DNA of 64,000 bases. Origin: Methylophaga nitratireducenticrescens (lineage in GTDB: Bacteria; Pseudomonadota; Gammaproteobacteria; Nitrosococcales; Methylophagaceae). Position 1 is the stretch's first letter. Every line of letters starts with the position of its first letter. This document shows positions 1 through 11,047 of the stretch, in pieces. A program made the position numbers and the translations under genes. The notes beneath the pieces were generated by a model. That model worked only from the letters and a program-made list of their open reading frames with translations. It had not been told where the DNA came from and made no database searches. The stretch is from positions 2,905,001 through 2,969,000 of the forward strand of contig NC_017857.3 in NCBI RefSeq assembly GCF_000260985.4, in the 5' to 3' direction.

Positions 1-852
1 TTCAGTACGTTGAATCAAATCACCTACGTAATAAATATTTTCGGCTTTCAAACAATTTGCCGAACGAACTGTCAGATCCAAATCATCAATTGCCTGCAAT
101 AAAGCTGGATCAATCGGCGGCTGTTTTGGTTCTGATGCTGCTTCTTCAATGACAGTAAAATCTACAAAAGATGTTAGCTGATCACTCAAGATAGTTGCTG
201 CGTATTTAATCGCGTCTTCAGCATCTAACGTTCCATTGGTTTCAACATCAAGGATCAGTTTATCCAAGTCAGTACGGTTTTCGACACGGGCACTTTCTAC
301 CGCATAAGTAACCAAACGTACAGGACTGAAAGATGCATCAAGATGTAACTGTCCAATTGCACGGTCTTCATCTTCACCTAAAGCTCTGGTATTGGCAGCA
401 GAATAACCACGGCCTTTAACAACCTTAAATGTTACAGAAAGACTGCCACCAGTCAGATTAGCAATGACATGTTCCGGGTTGGTTACCACAACATTGTGCG
501 GCAACTGAATATCAGCAGCAGTTACAGGGCCAACACCTTCTTTATTCAAGCTTAAAACAGCTTCAGTAGCATCATGCAGCTGAACTGCAATACCTTTCAT
601 ATTTAAAAGGATGTCTAAAACATCTTCCTGAACGCCAGTAATTGCTGAGTATTCATGCACAACACCGTCGATTTGTGCTTCAACAACAGCAGCGCCTTCC
701 ATTGAGGAAAGCAGGATTCTGCGCAATGCATTACCTAGCGTATGTCCAAAACCACGTTCAAGCGGCTCCAGAACCAGACGTGTACGTGTGTCACTAAACT
801 TCTGGATATCGACGATCCTTGGTTTAAGAAATTGACTCGTATAAGTCGTCAT
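1..852 (-). CDS. rpoA: RNA polymerase subunit alpha, 3' end cut by window
   Basis: This is the alpha subunit, which nucleates core RNA polymerase assembly and contacts UP elements and activators. The frame is open for 284 codons from an ATG whose protein begins [19 protein letters not shown], and runs off the window edge. The amino-terminal dimerisation domain is complete ([20 protein letters not shown] near residue 35). The last residues seen ([20 protein letters not shown]) are the start of the DNA-binding carboxy-terminal domain, so roughly 45 residues are missing. A GAGGAA ribosome site precedes the start. It is the promoter-distal gene of the rpsM-rpsK-rpsD-rpoA cluster, as in other proteobacteria. 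Confidence 0.97.
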   Translation of the reverse strand, partial: MTTYTSQFLKPRIVDIQKFSDTRTRLVLEPLERGFGHTLGNALRRILLSSMEGAAVVEAQIDGVVHEYSAITGVQEDVLDILLNMKGIAVQLHDATEAVLSLNKEGVGPVTAADIQLPHNVVVTNPEHVIANLTGGSLSVTFKVVKGRGYSAANTRALGEDEDRAIGQLHLDASFSPVRLVTYAVESARVENRTDLDKLILDVETNGTLDAEDAIKYAATILSDQLTSFVDFTVIEEAASEPKQPPIDPALLQAIDDLDLTVRSANCLKAENIYYVGDLIQRTE

Positions 853-892
853 GCAAATTCCTCTAATAAATCCTTAACGGATTTAGTTATGT

Positions 893-1513
893 CTATTTCG
901 AGTAAAGCTCTACAACCAGGTTTTCTGAAAGTTCGGCCGGCAATTCATCACGTTCAGGAGCGCGTTTGAACACACCTGACAGCGCTTGCGTATTTACTTC
1001 AATCCATTCAGGAAAACCTAACTGCTCTGCTACTGACATAGCATTAACAATGCGTTCTTGTTTTTTAGCTTTCTCACGGATTTCAACTACATCACCTTCT
1101 TGAACTTGATAAGAAGCGATGTTGGTGACACGTCCATTAACCATGATTGCTTTGTGAGAAACCAATTGTCTGGATTCAGCACGTGTTGATCCAAAGCCCA
1201 TTCTATAAACAACATTATCAAGTCTTTGCTCAAGAAAGTTCAGCAGGTTTACACCAGTTGCACCTTTCTTCTGATCAGCAAGTTTGTAGTAGTTACGAAA
1301 TTGCTTTTCAAGTACGCCATACATACGACGAATACGTTGTTTCGCACGCAACTGGACAGCATAGTCTGATTCCCGACCACGTCTTGCACCATGTTGACCT
1401 GGCTTTTGTTCAACCTTGCACTTGCTTTCAAGAGGGTTACCTCTGCTTTTCAGAAAAAGGTCTGTACCTTCTCTGCGGCTTAATTTGCAAGTTGGGCCAC
1501 GATATTTTCCCAT
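893..1513 (-). CDS. rpsD: 30S ribosomal protein S4
   Basis: S4 is a primary 16S rRNA binder that nucleates the 30S body and in E. coli represses the alpha operon. The protein is 206 residues, the normal length, and can be followed along the E. coli sequence ([32 protein letters not shown]). It contains the S4 RNA-binding domain ([20 protein letters not shown]) and ends VELYSK. It lacks a paired-cysteine zinc motif at the amino end, so it is the zinc-free form. It lies between rpsK and rpoA with short gaps. Confidence 0.98.
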   Translation of the reverse strand: MGKYRGPTCKLSRREGTDLFLKSRGNPLESKCKVEQKPGQHGARRGRESDYAVQLRAKQRIRRMYGVLEKQFRNYYKLADQKKGATGVNLLNFLEQRLDNVVYRMGFGSTRAESRQLVSHKAIMVNGRVTNIASYQVQEGDVVEIREKAKKQERIVNAMSVAEQLGFPEWIEVNTQALSGVFKRAPERDELPAELSENLVVELYSK

Positions 1514-1534
1514 TTGTGATACTCCAAAAACCTG

Positions 1535-1924
1535 TTAAACGCGACGACGCTTAGGAGGACGGCAACCATTATGTGGAATGGGCGTCACGTCTGTAATATT
1601 AGTAATTTTGAACCCTAAGTTATTAAGGGCACGGACTGCAGATTCGCGTCCTGGACCTGGACCTTTAATTTCTACATCCAGATTCTTCATACCGAACTCT
1701 TTCACAACTTCGCCAGCCTTTTCAGCAGCGACCTGTGCAGCAAACGGGGTACTTTTACGAGAACCACGGAAACCACAACCGCCGGCAGTTGCCCAAGAGA
1801 GCGCATTACCCTGGCGATCTGAAATCGTTATGATCGTATTATTGAATGATGCGTGAACGTGTGCGACACCGTCGACCACATTCTTCTTAACGCGTTTGCG
1901 TTGTCGTGCTGATGTATTTGCCAT
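1535..1924 (-). CDS. rpsK: 30S ribosomal protein S11
   Basis: S11 lies on the 30S platform and contacts mRNA near the E site. The 129-residue product has the family hallmarks: a basic amino end ([10 protein letters not shown]), [33 protein letters not shown], and the conserved end [12 protein letters not shown]. It starts 14 bp after the rpsM stop and is followed 21 bp later by rpsD, consistent with one alpha-operon transcript. Confidence 0.98.
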   Translation of the reverse strand: MANTSARQRKRVKKNVVDGVAHVHASFNNTIITISDRQGNALSWATAGGCGFRGSRKSTPFAAQVAAEKAGEVVKEFGMKNLDVEIKGPGPGRESAVRALNNLGFKITNITDVTPIPHNGCRPPKRRRV

Positions 1925-1938
1925 CGAAGCCTCTTACC

Positions 1939-2292
1939 TTACTTAATCATACGGCGAGGACCTTTACGAGTCCTTGCGTTAGTTTTAGTTCTCTGCCCAC
2001 GAACTGGCAGACCTCTGCGGTGGCGAACACCACGGTAGCAACCTAAGTCTTTAAGACGTTTAATATCCATTGAGACTTCACGACGCAAATCACCTTCAAC
2101 AACAAATTTAGCCACTTCAGTACGAAGTGCCTCAACTTCCTGTTCGTTTAAATCACGAATTTTTGCGTCAGGCGCAACACCTGCAGCCTCACATATTTTC
2201 TCAGAGCGAGTCCGACCAATGCCGTAAATCGAAGTGAGTGCGATTACTGTGTGCTTTTGCACAGGAACATTTATACCAGCTATACGAGCCAT
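1939..2292 (-). CDS. rpsM: 30S ribosomal protein S13
   Basis: S13 sits on the 30S head, contacts P-site tRNA and forms bridges to the 50S. The 117-residue product starts [10 protein letters not shown] and carries the helix-hairpin-helix segment ([20 protein letters not shown]), then [20 protein letters not shown] and a basic tail. It is the first gene of the rpsM-rpsK-rpsD-rpoA group, with an 84-bp gap from rpmJ that contains a possible promoter. Confidence 0.98.
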   Translation of the reverse strand: MARIAGINVPVQKHTVIALTSIYGIGRTRSEKICEAAGVAPDAKIRDLNEQEVEALRTEVAKFVVEGDLRREVSMDIKRLKDLGCYRGVRHRRGLPVRGQRTKTNARTRKGPRRMIK

Positions 2293-2327
2293 TCAATTAC
2301 CCTAAATTTCTCAGGAGTGAACAGTGA

Positions 2328-2357
2328 ATTGTAACATACAAAACTACAGTTCAACAA
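2328..2357 (-). promoter_or_regulatory. candidate sigma-70 promoter before rpsM
   Basis: In the 84-bp gap between rpmJ and rpsM the minus strand carries TTGTTG, an 18-bp spacer and TACAAT. The rpsM ATG lies about 36 bp beyond the -10 hexamer. It would give the alpha-operon genes a transcript of their own besides read-through from the spc cluster. This rests on hexamer matching alone in AT-rich DNA. Confidence 0.35.
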
Positions 2358-2376
2358 CAATCACAAAACAGCCAAG

Positions 2377-2490
2377 TTATCCTTGACGTTGCTTATGTCG
2401 AGCTTCTTTACATATAACGCGAAGAACCCCGTTTCTTTTAACGATCTTGCAATTACGGCAAATCTTTTTTACTGATGCCTGAACTTTCAT
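2377..2490 (-). CDS. rpmJ: 50S ribosomal protein L36
   Basis: This very short gene encodes L36 of the large subunit, 37 residues, starting [20 protein letters not shown] and ending HKQRQG. The zinc ribbon is intact: Cys11, Cys14, Cys27 and His32, so this is the zinc-binding form. It sits between secY and rpsM, the position found in many proteobacteria. The E. coli protein is one residue longer. Confidence 0.96.
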   Translation of the reverse strand: MKVQASVKKICRNCKIVKRNGVLRVICKEARHKQRQG

Positions 2491-2521
2491 TAGATTTTCT
2501 CCAGCAAACTATTTTGTAAAG

Positions 2522-3874
2522 CTAGCGCAAAAACCCGCCAGCTCCATTATTATTCTTGTTTGATTTACGCATCAAACTTTCATACTGCTGCGACATCATG
2601 TGTGATTGGACTTGCGATACAAAATCCATAGTCACTACAACGATGATAAGCAAAGAGGTACCACCGAAATAGAAAGGTACACTCCAGTAAAGTATGAGAA
2701 ACTCCGGCAATAAACAGACTGCCGTAATATAAACAGCACCAGCTAATGTTAATCGACCCATTACGGTATCGATATAACGCGAAGTTTGCTCACCAGGTCT
2801 AATTCCTGGAATAAAAGCACCAGACTTCTGCAAATTTTCTGCTGTTTCTTTAGGGTTGAAAACCAACGCCGTATAAAAGAAGCAGAAAAAGATAATCGCT
2901 AATGCATAAGCCATTACATACATAGGTTGGCCTGGTGACATTAATGTAGAAATATCACTTAACCAGCTCATGCCTTCTGACGAACCAAACCAGCCAGCAA
3001 TTGTTGCAGGAAACAATATAATGCTTGATGCAAAAATCGGTGGTATTACACCCGCCATATTCAATTTCAACGGTAAATGGGTAACTTGACCCGCCATCAT
3101 TTTCCGACCTTGTTGACGCTTCGCATAATGGATGGGAATACGTCTCTGGGCACGCTCAACAAATACAACAAAAGCAGTTACAGCAAGAGCCATCACTAAT
3201 AAAGCTATCACCAGGAATGGTGCAAGCTGACCAGTTCTCGCGAGCTCTAACGTCCCACCAATTGCAGCTGGAAGACCAGCAACAATACCGGCAAAAATGA
3301 TTATAGAAATACCGTTACCAATTCCACGTTCAGTAATCTGCTCGCCTAACCACATCAGGAACATTGTTCCTGTAACCAATGTAATCACAGCAGTGACTCT
3401 AAATAGCATACCCGGATCAATAACAACTCCCATACCACCGGCCTGCTGACTTTCCAATGCAATCGAAATACCGATTGCCTGAAATGTCGCTAATGCCAAG
3501 GTGCCATAACGAGTGTATTGAGTAATCTTGCGTTTACCTGCTGCACCTTCTTTCTTTAGCTGGGCTAACTTGGGGTGAACAACCGTCAAAAGCTGCATAA
3601 TAATTGATGCAGAAATATAAGGCATGATACCTAAAGCAAATACAGACAACCTTTCCAGTGCGCCACCAGAAAACATGTTAAACATATCGAGGATTGTGCC
3701 TCTTTGTTGTTCAAACATGATGGCCAGCGCAGCTGGATCGATACCAGGTACAGGAATAAATGTTCCTAACCGATAAACGAGCAATGCACCCAAAACAAAT
3801 AGAAGACGACTTTTAAGCTCTCCATATCGTCCTCCGCTCATTAATGCAGCAGCTTGTTGTCTGTTTTTTTCCAC
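2522..3874 (-). CDS. secY: SecY, protein-translocation channel
   Basis: SecY is the pore subunit of the SecYEG translocon in the inner membrane. The 450-residue protein has the expected ten hydrophobic segments, the family start [20 protein letters not shown], the [12 protein letters not shown] segment, and the cytoplasmic loop [16 protein letters not shown]. The start is GTG, only 5 bp after the rplO stop; it gives the same amino-terminal length as E. coli SecY, whereas the next ATG would remove 11 residues. SecE is encoded at 29 kb and SecDF-YajC at 43-46 kb. Confidence 0.98.
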   Translation of the reverse strand: MEKNRQQAAALMSGGRYGELKSRLLFVLGALLVYRLGTFIPVPGIDPAALAIMFEQQRGTILDMFNMFSGGALERLSVFALGIMPYISASIIMQLLTVVHPKLAQLKKEGAAGKRKITQYTRYGTLALATFQAIGISIALESQQAGGMGVVIDPGMLFRVTAVITLVTGTMFLMWLGEQITERGIGNGISIIIFAGIVAGLPAAIGGTLELARTGQLAPFLVIALLVMALAVTAFVVFVERAQRRIPIHYAKRQQGRKMMAGQVTHLPLKLNMAGVIPPIFASSIILFPATIAGWFGSSEGMSWLSDISTLMSPGQPMYVMAYALAIIFFCFFYTALVFNPKETAENLQKSGAFIPGIRPGEQTSRYIDTVMGRLTLAGAVYITAVCLLPEFLILYWSVPFYFGGTSLLIIVVVTMDFVSQVQSHMMSQQYESLMRKSNKNNNGAGGFLR

Positions 3875-3879
3875 AAATA

Positions 3880-4314
3880 TTACTCTTCGACCTTACCACC
3901 GGCAGCTTCTACCGCAGCTTTAGCGCCTGCAGTAAGTGCCATACCTTTAATTGTTACTGATTTAGTAAGCTCACCAGAGTTAATTACTTTTACACGTAAC
4001 GTGTTTTCAGGCACTGCACCAACTGATTTTAATGTCAGCAAATCGATCACATCTGCATCAATAGCAGAGAGCGTATCCAGACGAACTTGAGCAGTTGTTC
4101 TGCTCACCCGTGAACTGAAACCAACCTTAGGTAAACGACGCTGTAAAGGCATCTGACCGCCTTCAAAACCACGTTTATGAAAACCACCTGAACGCGCTTT
4201 TTGACCTTTATGACCACGGCCACAAGTTTTACCTAAGCCTGAACCAATGCCACGACCAACACGTTTGGCTGATTGCTTTTCACCTTCAGCTGGAGCAATT
4301 GTATTTAAGTTCAT
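3880..4314 (-). CDS. rplO: 50S ribosomal protein L15
   Basis: L15 is a late-assembly protein of the large subunit. The 144-residue product has the glycine- and arginine-rich amino-terminal extension ([20 protein letters not shown], then a segment around [18 protein letters not shown]) that threads into 23S rRNA, and a globular carboxy domain. It follows rpmD by 2 bp and precedes secY by 5 bp, so translation of the three is probably coupled. Confidence 0.98.
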   Translation of the reverse strand: MNLNTIAPAEGEKQSAKRVGRGIGSGLGKTCGRGHKGQKARSGGFHKRGFEGGQMPLQRRLPKVGFSSRVSRTTAQVRLDTLSAIDADVIDLLTLKSVGAVPENTLRVKVINSGELTKSVTIKGMALTAGAKAAVEAAGGKVEE

Positions 4315-4316
4315 TT

Positions 4317-4505
4317 TTATGCTTCCTCAACCTTCAACAGGTAAGAAACACGATTAATCATGCCTCTATTTTCAGGTGTGTCGATGACGACAGCACTACT
4401 TCCTGTTTTTCTTAAACCTAAACCTGCAACACAGGCTTTATGTTTTTCAAGTCTGCCAATGGTACTTTTAACCAAAGTGACTTTTAATTTTGCTTGTGAA
4501 CTCAT
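4317..4505 (-). CDS. rpmD: 50S ribosomal protein L30
   Basis: L30 is a small protein of the large subunit. The product from the chosen ATG is 62 residues and begins [20 protein letters not shown], matching the family core (a lysine-rich strand, then [19 protein letters not shown]). A longer frame opens 36 bp upstream inside rpsE, but its 12 extra residues are not family-like and the ATG used here lies just after the rpsE stop. It is flanked by rpsE and rplO as usual. Confidence 0.96.
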   Translation of the reverse strand: MSSQAKLKVTLVKSTIGRLEKHKACVAGLGLRKTGSSAVVIDTPENRGMINRVSYLLKVEEA

Positions 4506-4509
4506 TTGA

Positions 4510-5019
4510 TTATTCCATGATCTCTTTAACCGACTTACCACGTTTGGCAGCGATAGATTCAGGGTTATTCATGTCAGTAAGACCATTAATCGTGGCACGA
4601 ACCACATTTAAAGGATTGGTTGAACCAATCGATTTGGCCAGAACATTATGAACACCTACAGCATCAAATACCGCACGCATTGCACCACCGGCAATTACAC
4701 CCGTACCTTCAGAAGCAGGTTGCATAAATACCTTAGCGGCACCGTGACGTGCAGTCAGAGGGTGGTGCAGGGTATCACCATTAAGCACGACTTTCTTCAT
4801 ATTTTTCCGTGCTTCGTCCATTGCCTTTTGAATTGCAACTGGTACTTCCCGTGCTTTACCTTGTCCGAAGCCAACACGACCATTACCGTCACCAACAATA
4901 GTCAATGCGGAAAAACCAAATACTCGACCACCTTTCACTACTTTAGCGACGCGACGAATACCTACTAACTTTTCTATCAAGCCATCTGATGCGGCTTGGC
5001 GTTGTTCATTCTGTGCCAT
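4510..5019 (-). CDS. rpsE: 30S ribosomal protein S5
   Basis: S5 shapes the mRNA entry channel and affects decoding accuracy. The 169-residue product has the double-stranded RNA-binding amino domain ([34 protein letters not shown]) and the carboxy domain with [18 protein letters not shown]. It lies between rplR and rpmD in standard spc order. Confidence 0.98.
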   Translation of the reverse strand: MAQNEQRQAASDGLIEKLVGIRRVAKVVKGGRVFGFSALTIVGDGNGRVGFGQGKAREVPVAIQKAMDEARKNMKKVVLNGDTLHHPLTARHGAAKVFMQPASEGTGVIAGGAMRAVFDAVGVHNVLAKSIGSTNPLNVVRATINGLTDMNNPESIAAKRGKSVKEIME

Positions 5020-5037
5020 GAGTCTTACCTTATATAA

Positions 5038-5391
5038 CTAAAACTGCAAGCCGTTTTCACGTGCTGCATCAGCCAGGGCCTTAACGCGACCGTGATAACT
5101 AAAACCGGAACGATCAAAGGCAACTTGTGTAATACCTTCTTTAGCTGCACGTTGTGCAACAGTCTTTCCAACCAATTCGGCTGCAGCTACATTTCCAGTA
5201 CCTTCAAGTGCTTTTTTCACTTCAGGGTCCAAAGTTGAAGCAGAAGCCACCACTTTAGAACTGTCGTGAGTAAGGACCTGTGCATAGATATGACGCGGTG
5301 TTCTGTGAATTGTCAGTCTATAAACTTCCAACTCTCTGATTTTGGCACGCGCTCTTGCAGCTCTGCGTAATCTTGACGATTTTTTATCCAT
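5038..5391 (-). CDS. rplR: 50S ribosomal protein L18
   Basis: L18 binds 5S rRNA together with L5 and helps dock it in the large subunit. The 117-residue product shows a basic amino end ([20 protein letters not shown]), the [12 protein letters not shown] strand and the typical ending [20 protein letters not shown]. Spacing to rplF and rpsE is short, as expected for the spc operon. Confidence 0.98.
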   Translation of the reverse strand: MDKKSSRLRRAARARAKIRELEVYRLTIHRTPRHIYAQVLTHDSSKVVASASTLDPEVKKALEGTGNVAAAELVGKTVAQRAAKEGITQVAFDRSGFSYHGRVKALADAARENGLQF

Positions 5392-5403
5392 GATTCAGCC
5401 TAA

Positions 5404-5937
5404 TTATTTTTTCTTAGCTTCTTTACGAGCAACATATTCATCTGAGTAACGAACGCCTTTACCTTTATATGGTTCAGGTGAACGATAAGCACGAATATCT
5501 GCAGCCACTTGTCCGACCGCTTGTTTGTCAGCGCCCGTAACAACAATTTCTGTTTGACTTGGGGTTTCAACTGTAATGCCAGCTGGCACATCATATTGAA
5601 CAGGATGTGAAAAACCCAAAGTCAGGTCGAGTTTGTTACCTTGTGCTTTTGCACGATAACCCACCCCAACCAATGTAAGCTTCTTTTCAAAACCTTTTGA
5701 AACACCATTAACCATATTGTTAATTAATGCTCTAGCAGTTCCGGTAAGGGCAACAGCTTGTTTTGAATTATTTTTTGCGACGGTCTTGAGTGCAGATCCT
5801 TCCTGCGACACTTCTACATCGGAATGAAAAGTACGTGATAATGTTCCTTTCGAACCTTTAATCGTTACTTCACTACCGTTGAGAGCAACCTCAACACCAG
5901 CGGGTATTTCAACTGGCGCATTTGCAATACGTGACAT
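5404..5937 (-). CDS. rplF: 50S ribosomal protein L6
   Basis: L6 lies near the factor-binding stalk base of the large subunit. The 177-residue product contains the two tandem L6 folds, starts [17 protein letters not shown] and ends with the signature segment [20 protein letters not shown]. It is between rpsH and rplR. Confidence 0.98.
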   Translation of the reverse strand: MSRIANAPVEIPAGVEVALNGSEVTIKGSKGTLSRTFHSDVEVSQEGSALKTVAKNNSKQAVALTGTARALINNMVNGVSKGFEKKLTLVGVGYRAKAQGNKLDLTLGFSHPVQYDVPAGITVETPSQTEIVVTGADKQAVGQVAADIRAYRSPEPYKGKGVRYSDEYVARKEAKKK

Positions 5938-5960
5938 GTTCTATCTCCTGGAAATAAGGC

Positions 5961-6356
5961 TTAGCTAACGGCACACAGGACTTCACCGCCCTGACCAAGT
6001 GCACGCGCTTTACGATCAGCCATCACACCTCTAGAGGTAGAAACGATAGCAACACCAAGCCCACCAATTACTTGCGGAATATTTCCCGCAGAACGGTAGA
6101 CTCGAAGGCCTGGACGGCTGATACGGTTGATTTGCTCAATAACCGGTTTGCCTTCAAAATATTTCAGGCTAATACTAAGCAACGGTTTTCCTGCATTTTC
6201 ATTAACACTGAAATCTGCAACATAACCTTCGTCTTTAAGGACCTGAGCAATACTCATTTTAACCTTAGAAGATGGCATGGTTACATCAACTTTGTTTGCC
6301 TGTTGGGCATTGCGAATACGTGTCAACATATCAGCAATAGGGTCAGTCATACTCAT
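5961..6356 (-). CDS. rpsH: 30S ribosomal protein S8
   Basis: S8 binds the central domain of 16S rRNA and in E. coli represses the spc operon by binding near the rplE start. The 131-residue product begins [19 protein letters not shown] and contains the conserved [10 protein letters not shown] and [14 protein letters not shown] segments. It follows rpsN and precedes rplF. Confidence 0.98.
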   Translation of the reverse strand: MSMTDPIADMLTRIRNAQQANKVDVTMPSSKVKMSIAQVLKDEGYVADFSVNENAGKPLLSISLKYFEGKPVIEQINRISRPGLRVYRSAGNIPQVIGGLGVAIVSTSRGVMADRKARALGQGGEVLCAVS

Positions 6357-6386
6357 TTAATTTAGCTCCACTAAACAGATTGGCAT

Positions 6387-6692
6387 CTACCAACTAGCCA
6401 TGACTAGGCCAGGGATATCACCATTCATTGCATGTTCGCGCAGTTTGTTTCTTGAAAGACCAAACTTACGGTAATAACCGTGTGGACGACCAGTAATTTC
6501 ACAACGATTTCTCATACGAACTGCACTTGAATTACGTGGTAACGCATGAAATTTCTTTGCAGCAACTTCACGTTCTTCCATGCTTAATGATGAATTGATC
6601 ATTTGTTTTTTCAATTCAGCACGTTTTGCAGCGTATTTTTCAACCATTTTTGCTCTTTTAATCTCGCGATTAATCATGCAACGTTTAGCCAT
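6387..6692 (-). CDS. rpsN: 30S ribosomal protein S14
   Basis: S14 is a late-binding protein of the 30S head. At 101 residues this is the long form of most gammaproteobacteria, without a CxxC pair and therefore zinc-independent. The carboxy half ([20 protein letters not shown]) is diagnostic. It lies between rplE and rpsH. Confidence 0.98.
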   Translation of the reverse strand: MAKRCMINREIKRAKMVEKYAAKRAELKKQMINSSLSMEEREVAAKKFHALPRNSSAVRMRNRCEITGRPHGYYRKFGLSRNKLREHAMNGDIPGLVMASW

Positions 6693-6715
6693 AACTTATT
6701 CCACCCGGACTTGGT

Positions 6716-7255
6716 TTATTTTCTAAAAGGAAACTTGAATGCAGCCAATAAAGCACGTGACTCTTCTGCTGTAGATGCAGTAGTCGTGATGGTAATATCC
6801 ATACCACGTGTTTTATCGATCTTATCAAACTCAATTTCAGGGAAAATGATTTGCTCTTTAATCCCCATACTGTAGTTTCCTTGACCATCAAATGATTTCG
6901 GGTTTAATCCACGAAAGTCACGAATTCTCGGAATAGAAATGCTAATCAGACGATCAAGAAAGTCATACATACGCTCACTGCGTAATGTAACTTTACAACC
7001 AATCGGCCAGCCTTCACGTACCTTGAAACCTGCTACTGATTTACGGGCTTTCGTAACCACAGCTTTCTGACCGGAAATAGCTTCCATGTCCGAAACTGCA
7101 TTTTCGAGGACCTTTTTATCAGTCAGCGCTTCACCAACACCCATATTCAAGGTGATTTTGGTAATGCGTGGCACTTCCATTACGGATTTGTAGCCGAACT
7201 GCTCTTGCAGTTGCTTGACTACTTCTTCACGATAAAAATCTTTTAATCTGCTCAC
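6716..7255 (-). CDS. rplE: 50S ribosomal protein L5
   Basis: L5 binds 5S rRNA and contacts P-site tRNA in the central protuberance. The 179-residue product contains [31 protein letters not shown] and [20 protein letters not shown]. The start is GTG ([16 protein letters not shown]), which gives the normal length. It follows rplX by 21 bp. Confidence 0.97.
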   Translation of the reverse strand: MSRLKDFYREEVVKQLQEQFGYKSVMEVPRITKITLNMGVGEALTDKKVLENAVSDMEAISGQKAVVTKARKSVAGFKVREGWPIGCKVTLRSERMYDFLDRLISISIPRIRDFRGLNPKSFDGQGNYSMGIKEQIIFPEIEFDKIDKTRGMDITITTTASTAEESRALLAAFKFPFRK

Positions 7256-7276
7256 TTTAATATCCCAACTCTAAGC

Positions 7277-7594
7277 TCAAGCGCCAACGGTTTCGCCGTT
7301 CGACTTGAAGACGCGAACTTTGCGGCCATCTTCGAGAAATTTGAAACCCACTTTATCGCCTTTTCCAGAAGCTGGATTGAGCAAAGCAAGATTCGACTCA
7401 TGAATTGGCATTTCTTTTTCAACAATACCACCTGTGCGACCTAACGCCGGGTTTGGCTTAGTGTGCTTTTTGACAAGATTGATGCCTTGAACAACAAACT
7501 TACCACCTTCGACCCGACGTAGGATTTCGCCTTGTTTGCCACGATCTTTACCCACCGTAACAACAACTTGATCGCCTTTAACTAATCTTTCCAT
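7277..7594 (-). CDS. rplX: 50S ribosomal protein L24
   Basis: L24 starts large-subunit assembly by binding the 5' end of 23S rRNA. The 105-residue product contains the KOW motif ([20 protein letters not shown]) and the conserved loop [20 protein letters not shown]. It lies between rplN and rplE. Confidence 0.98.
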   Translation of the reverse strand: MERLVKGDQVVVTVGKDRGKQGEILRRVEGGKFVVQGINLVKKHTKPNPALGRTGGIVEKEMPIHESNLALLNPASGKGDKVGFKFLEDGRKVRVFKSNGETVGA

Positions 7595-7610
7595 CTTTCA
7601 GCGCTCCTAC

Positions 7611-7979
7611 TTAAAGTACTTCCGGTGCCAATGAAATGATCTTCATGAATTTCTCACCACGAAGCTCACGTGTGACCGGGCCGAAAATACGTGTACCAAT
7701 TGGCTGATGTGCAGCATTCAATAGAACAGCAGCGTTAGTATCGAAACGGATAACCGAACCATCTGGGCGGCGGACTCCTTTACGAGTTCTAACGATGACA
7801 GCATTGTGCACATCACCTTTTTTTACTTTTCCACGCGGCGCAGCCTCTTTAATGGTGACTTTAATAACATCACCAATACCGGCATAACGACGGTGTGAAC
7901 CACCTAAAACTTTGATGCATTCTACTCGTTTAGCACCGCTATTATCGGCCACATCGAGACTGCTTTGCATTTGAATCAT
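7611..7979 (-). CDS. rplN: 50S ribosomal protein L14
   Basis: L14 forms intersubunit bridges and is the docking site of the silencing factor RsfS. The 122-residue product starts [20 protein letters not shown] and contains [20 protein letters not shown] and the conserved end [14 protein letters not shown]. It heads the spc-type group in many genomes; here it follows rpsQ by 27 bp with no terminator visible. Confidence 0.98.
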   Translation of the reverse strand: MIQMQSSLDVADNSGAKRVECIKVLGGSHRRYAGIGDVIKVTIKEAAPRGKVKKGDVHNAVIVRTRKGVRRPDGSVIRFDTNAAVLLNAAHQPIGTRIFGPVTRELRGEKFMKIISLAPEVL

Positions 7980-8006
7980 GGTCTAAACTCCAAACTGAAT
8001 AGTTGC

Positions 8007-8267
8007 TTACTTCGCACGATCAATAATGTCGGCCAGCTTCCAGCACTTCGTCTTAGACAGTGGGCGCGATGAGGCAACACTTACTACGTCACCAATATTG
8101 CATTCATTTTTTTCATCATGTACATGCAATTTGGTTGAACGTTTAACATATTTTTTGTAGATAGGATGGGCAACACTACGTTCTACTAAAACAGTAATTG
8201 TTTTATCCATCTTGTCACTGACAACACGACCAATTAAAGAACGTGTAGTATTTTCTTGTTCACTCAT
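8007..8267 (-). CDS. rpsQ: 30S ribosomal protein S17
   Basis: S17 is an early-binding protein of the 30S body. The 86-residue OB-fold protein has the family segments [20 protein letters not shown] and [20 protein letters not shown]. It starts 9 bp after rpmC. Confidence 0.98.
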   Translation of the reverse strand: MSEQENTTRSLIGRVVSDKMDKTITVLVERSVAHPIYKKYVKRSTKLHVHDEKNECNIGDVVSVASSRPLSKTKCWKLADIIDRAK

Positions 8268-8276
8268 TTCAGTGCC

Positions 8277-8462
8277 CTATTTATTCTCAGTCAGTACAGT
8301 CTTGATGCGTGCAATGTCACGGCGCACACGTTTAAGTTCAGAATTACGTGTCAATTGGCCGGTAGCGTTTTGCATACGCAAATTAAACTGTTCCTTGTGA
8401 AGTTCACCCAGCTCTTTAGCCAGGTCCTCAGCAGATTTTTGTCTAATTTCACTCGCTTTCAT
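8277..8462 (-). CDS. rpmC: 50S ribosomal protein L29
   Basis: L29 lies at the polypeptide exit, where trigger factor and SRP dock. The 61-residue two-helix protein starts [20 protein letters not shown] and contains [20 protein letters not shown]. Its start overlaps the rplP stop codon by one base, indicating translational coupling. Confidence 0.98.
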   Translation of the reverse strand: MKASEIRQKSAEDLAKELGELHKEQFNLRMQNATGQLTRNSELKRVRRDIARIKTVLTENK

Positions 8463-8875
8463 TACAGTATCGCCCGAGTTACAAATGTTGTTTTAACAGG
8501 AAGTTTAGCTGCAGCAAGACGAAATGCTTCACGAGCAATCTCTTCAGTCACACCTTCCATTTCATAAAGCATGCGGCCTGGTTGTACATTCGCTACCCAG
8601 TACTCGACATTACCTTTACCTTTACCTTGGCGAACTTCCAATGGTTTACTTGAAATTGGCTTATCTGGAAATACACGGATCCAGATCTTTCCACCACGCT
8701 TGATGTAGCGAGTCATAGCACGACGAGCTGCCTCAATCTGGCGAGCAGTAATACGTCCGCGATCTAATGACTTCAAACCGAACTCACCAAAACTTACTTT
8801 GGCGCCACGGTGGGCCAGGCCACGGTTGCGCAGCTTCTGCTGCTTTCTAAATTTCGTTCTTTTTGGCTGTAACAT
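8462..8875 (-). CDS. rplP: 50S ribosomal protein L16
   Basis: L16 contacts the A-site tRNA and organises the peptidyl-transferase region. The 137-residue product starts [20 protein letters not shown] and carries the conserved region [32 protein letters not shown] and LYEMEGV. It lies between rpsC and rpmC. Confidence 0.98.
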   Translation of the reverse strand: MLQPKRTKFRKQQKLRNRGLAHRGAKVSFGEFGLKSLDRGRITARQIEAARRAMTRYIKRGGKIWIRVFPDKPISSKPLEVRQGKGKGNVEYWVANVQPGRMLYEMEGVTEEIAREAFRLAAAKLPVKTTFVTRAIL

Positions 8876-8886
8876 TGGTTATAACC

Positions 8887-9546
8887 TTATTTTTCTGCAG
8901 GTGCGTTTTGTGCCGGAGCATCAAAAACTTCACCTTTAAAAATCCAAACCTTAACACCGATAATACCGTAGGTTGTTTTTGCTTCTGCAGTACCATAATC
9001 GATATCAGCACGCAGAGTGTGCAAAGGTACGCGGCCTTCACGGTACCATTCGGTACGGGCAATCTCTGCGCCGTTGAGGCGACCAGCAACATTAATACGA
9101 ATACCTTCAGCACCAACACGCATAGTGTTAGTAACTGCACGCTTCATAGCACGACGGAACATAATGCGACGTTCAAGCTGTTGCGCAACACTTTCTGCAA
9201 CCAAGGTTGCATCAAGCTCTGGCTTGCGAATCTCTTCAACGCCAACATTGACAGGAATACCCATGATTTCTGATGCTTCCCGGCGAAGTTTGTCGATATC
9301 TTCACCTTTCTTACCAATTACAATCCCTGGACGGGCTGTATGAATGGTAATTTTTGCATTCTTAGCTGGTCTGTCGATTTGAATCTTGCTCACAGAAGCA
9401 TGTGCAAGTTTCTGCTTAAGATAGTTACGTACCTTCAGATCATTATTCAGCATTTCCGAAAAATTGGCTGAATCTGCATACCAAATTGAATTCCAATTTT
9501 TAATTATACCAAGTCTGAAACCAGTTGGGTGAACCTTTTGTCCCAT
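8887..9546 (-). CDS. rpsC: 30S ribosomal protein S3
   Basis: S3 forms part of the mRNA entry tunnel and helicase. The 219-residue product has a KH RNA-binding domain with the GKKG loop ([18 protein letters not shown]) and the carboxy-terminal domain ([40 protein letters not shown]). It is a little shorter than E. coli S3 at the carboxy end. Confidence 0.98.
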   Translation of the reverse strand: MGQKVHPTGFRLGIIKNWNSIWYADSANFSEMLNNDLKVRNYLKQKLAHASVSKIQIDRPAKNAKITIHTARPGIVIGKKGEDIDKLRREASEIMGIPVNVGVEEIRKPELDATLVAESVAQQLERRIMFRRAMKRAVTNTMRVGAEGIRINVAGRLNGAEIARTEWYREGRVPLHTLRADIDYGTAEAKTTYGIIGVKVWIFKGEVFDAPAQNAPAEK

Positions 9547-9558
9547 AAGTATTCTCTC

Positions 9559-9891
9559 TTACTTTTCGTCTACAACCACAGTGATGTGGCTTGTACGTTT
9601 AAGAATGCGATTACCACGGCCTTTAGCACGAGGTGACATACGCTTCATAGTCGGACCGTCATCAACCATTACGGCCGAGACGTATAATTCATCGATGTCA
9701 GCACCATCGTTGTGTTCAGCATTTGCAATCGCTGAATCCAAAACGCCTTTCATTAAATCAGCAGCTTTTTTAGGGCTGAAGGCTAGAATGTTGATAGCAC
9801 GTTCAACGGGTAAACCTCTGATTTGATCCGCTACCAAACGCACTTTTTGTGCTGAAATGCGTGCATAGCTGAGTTTAGCTTTTGTAGCCAT
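9559..9891 (-). CDS. rplV: 50S ribosomal protein L22
   Basis: L22 lines the nascent-peptide exit tunnel with a long beta-hairpin. The 110-residue product contains [20 protein letters not shown] and the hairpin region around [20 protein letters not shown], a site of macrolide contact in the family. It is placed between rpsS and rpsC. Confidence 0.98.
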   Translation of the reverse strand: MATKAKLSYARISAQKVRLVADQIRGLPVERAINILAFSPKKAADLMKGVLDSAIANAEHNDGADIDELYVSAVMVDDGPTMKRMSPRAKGRGNRILKRTSHITVVVDEK

Positions 9892-9900
9892 ATCTTAACC

Positions 9901-10176
9901 TTATCGCTTAGATTTCTTATCAGCGGCATGACCTTTAAAGGTGCGCGTTGGTGAAAACTCACCCAACTTATGCCCTACCATATCTTCTGTGACAAACACA
10001 GGTACATGCTGTTTACCATTGTGAACAGCCAGTGTGAGACCAATCATATCCGGGGAGATCATAGAACGACGTGACCAAGTTTTGATCGGACGTTTGTTAC
10101 TTGCATCTCTCGCTTCCAAGACCTTCTTTTCAAGGTGATGGTCAATAAATGGACCTTTTTTAATTGAACGCGGCAT
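9901..10176 (-). CDS. rpsS: 30S ribosomal protein S19
   Basis: S19 pairs with S13 on the 30S head. The 91-residue product begins [19 protein letters not shown] and contains [16 protein letters not shown] and the end [20 protein letters not shown], all standard. It lies between rplB and rplV. Confidence 0.98.
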   Translation of the reverse strand: MPRSIKKGPFIDHHLEKKVLEARDASNKRPIKTWSRRSMISPDMIGLTLAVHNGKQHVPVFVTEDMVGHKLGEFSPTRTFKGHAADKKSKR

Positions 10177-10193
10177 GTGAAATTCCTAGCCTT

Positions 10194-11021
10194 TTATTTA
10201 CGATTACGACGACGTACGATCATATTATCCGTACGTTTATTCTTACGAGTCTTGTAGCCTTTAGTCGGCACACCCCATGGTGTAACAGGATGACGACCAC
10301 CTGATGTGCGGCCTTCACCACCACCATGAGGATGGTCTACCGGGTTCATAACCACACCGCGAACGGTTGGTCGAACACCACGCCAGCGTTTAGCACCCGC
10401 TTTACCCAATGAACGTAATGAATGTTCGCCGTTACCGACTTCACCCATTGTTGCTTTACAATCAAGAGGTACCTTGCGTGTTTCTCCGCTACGCAGACGA
10501 ATAGTCGCGTAACCATTTTCACGTGCGACATATTGAACACTGCTACCAGCACTACGAGCTATCTGAGCGCCTTTGCCAGGTTTCAATTCAACACAATGAA
10601 CAGTACTACCTAATGGAATAGCTGAAAACTTTAACGTATTACCAGCACGTATTGCTGCGTTATCACCTGATTCCAGACGATCACCTGCAGTAATACCTTT
10701 AGGAGCAATAATGTAACGCTTTTCACCATCCGCATAATTCAACAGAGCAATATGCGCTGTACGGTTTGGATCGTATTCAACACGCTCAACAACAGCTGGA
10801 ATTCCATCTTTGTTGCGTTTGAAATCAACTACACGGTAGCGTTGTTTATGACCACCACCTTGATGGCGGACAGTAATACGACCGGCGTTGTTACGTCCAC
10901 CATTTTTAGTCTTTTTCTCTACCAAAGGTGCATAAGGTGCACCTTTGTACAGATCTGGAGTACTGACCTGCACCACAAATCTGCGACCTGCTGATGTAGG
11001 TTTAGCCTTTTTTAATGCCAT
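10194..11021 (-). CDS. rplB: 50S ribosomal protein L2
   Basis: L2 is the largest of the conserved 50S proteins, needed for subunit joining and peptidyl-transferase assembly. The 275-residue product has the OB-fold and SH3-like domains, [20 protein letters not shown], and the catalytic-centre loop [20 protein letters not shown] with the conserved histidine. Confidence 0.99.
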   Translation of the reverse strand: MALKKAKPTSAGRRFVVQVSTPDLYKGAPYAPLVEKKTKNGGRNNAGRITVRHQGGGHKQRYRVVDFKRNKDGIPAVVERVEYDPNRTAHIALLNYADGEKRYIIAPKGITAGDRLESGDNAAIRAGNTLKFSAIPLGSTVHCVELKPGKGAQIARSAGSSVQYVARENGYATIRLRSGETRKVPLDCKATMGEVGNGEHSLRSLGKAGAKRWRGVRPTVRGVVMNPVDHPHGGGEGRTSGGRHPVTPWGVPTKGYKTRKNKRTDNMIVRRRNRK

Positions 11022-11047
11022 TCCTGTTTCCTCACCCGTATTCTGTA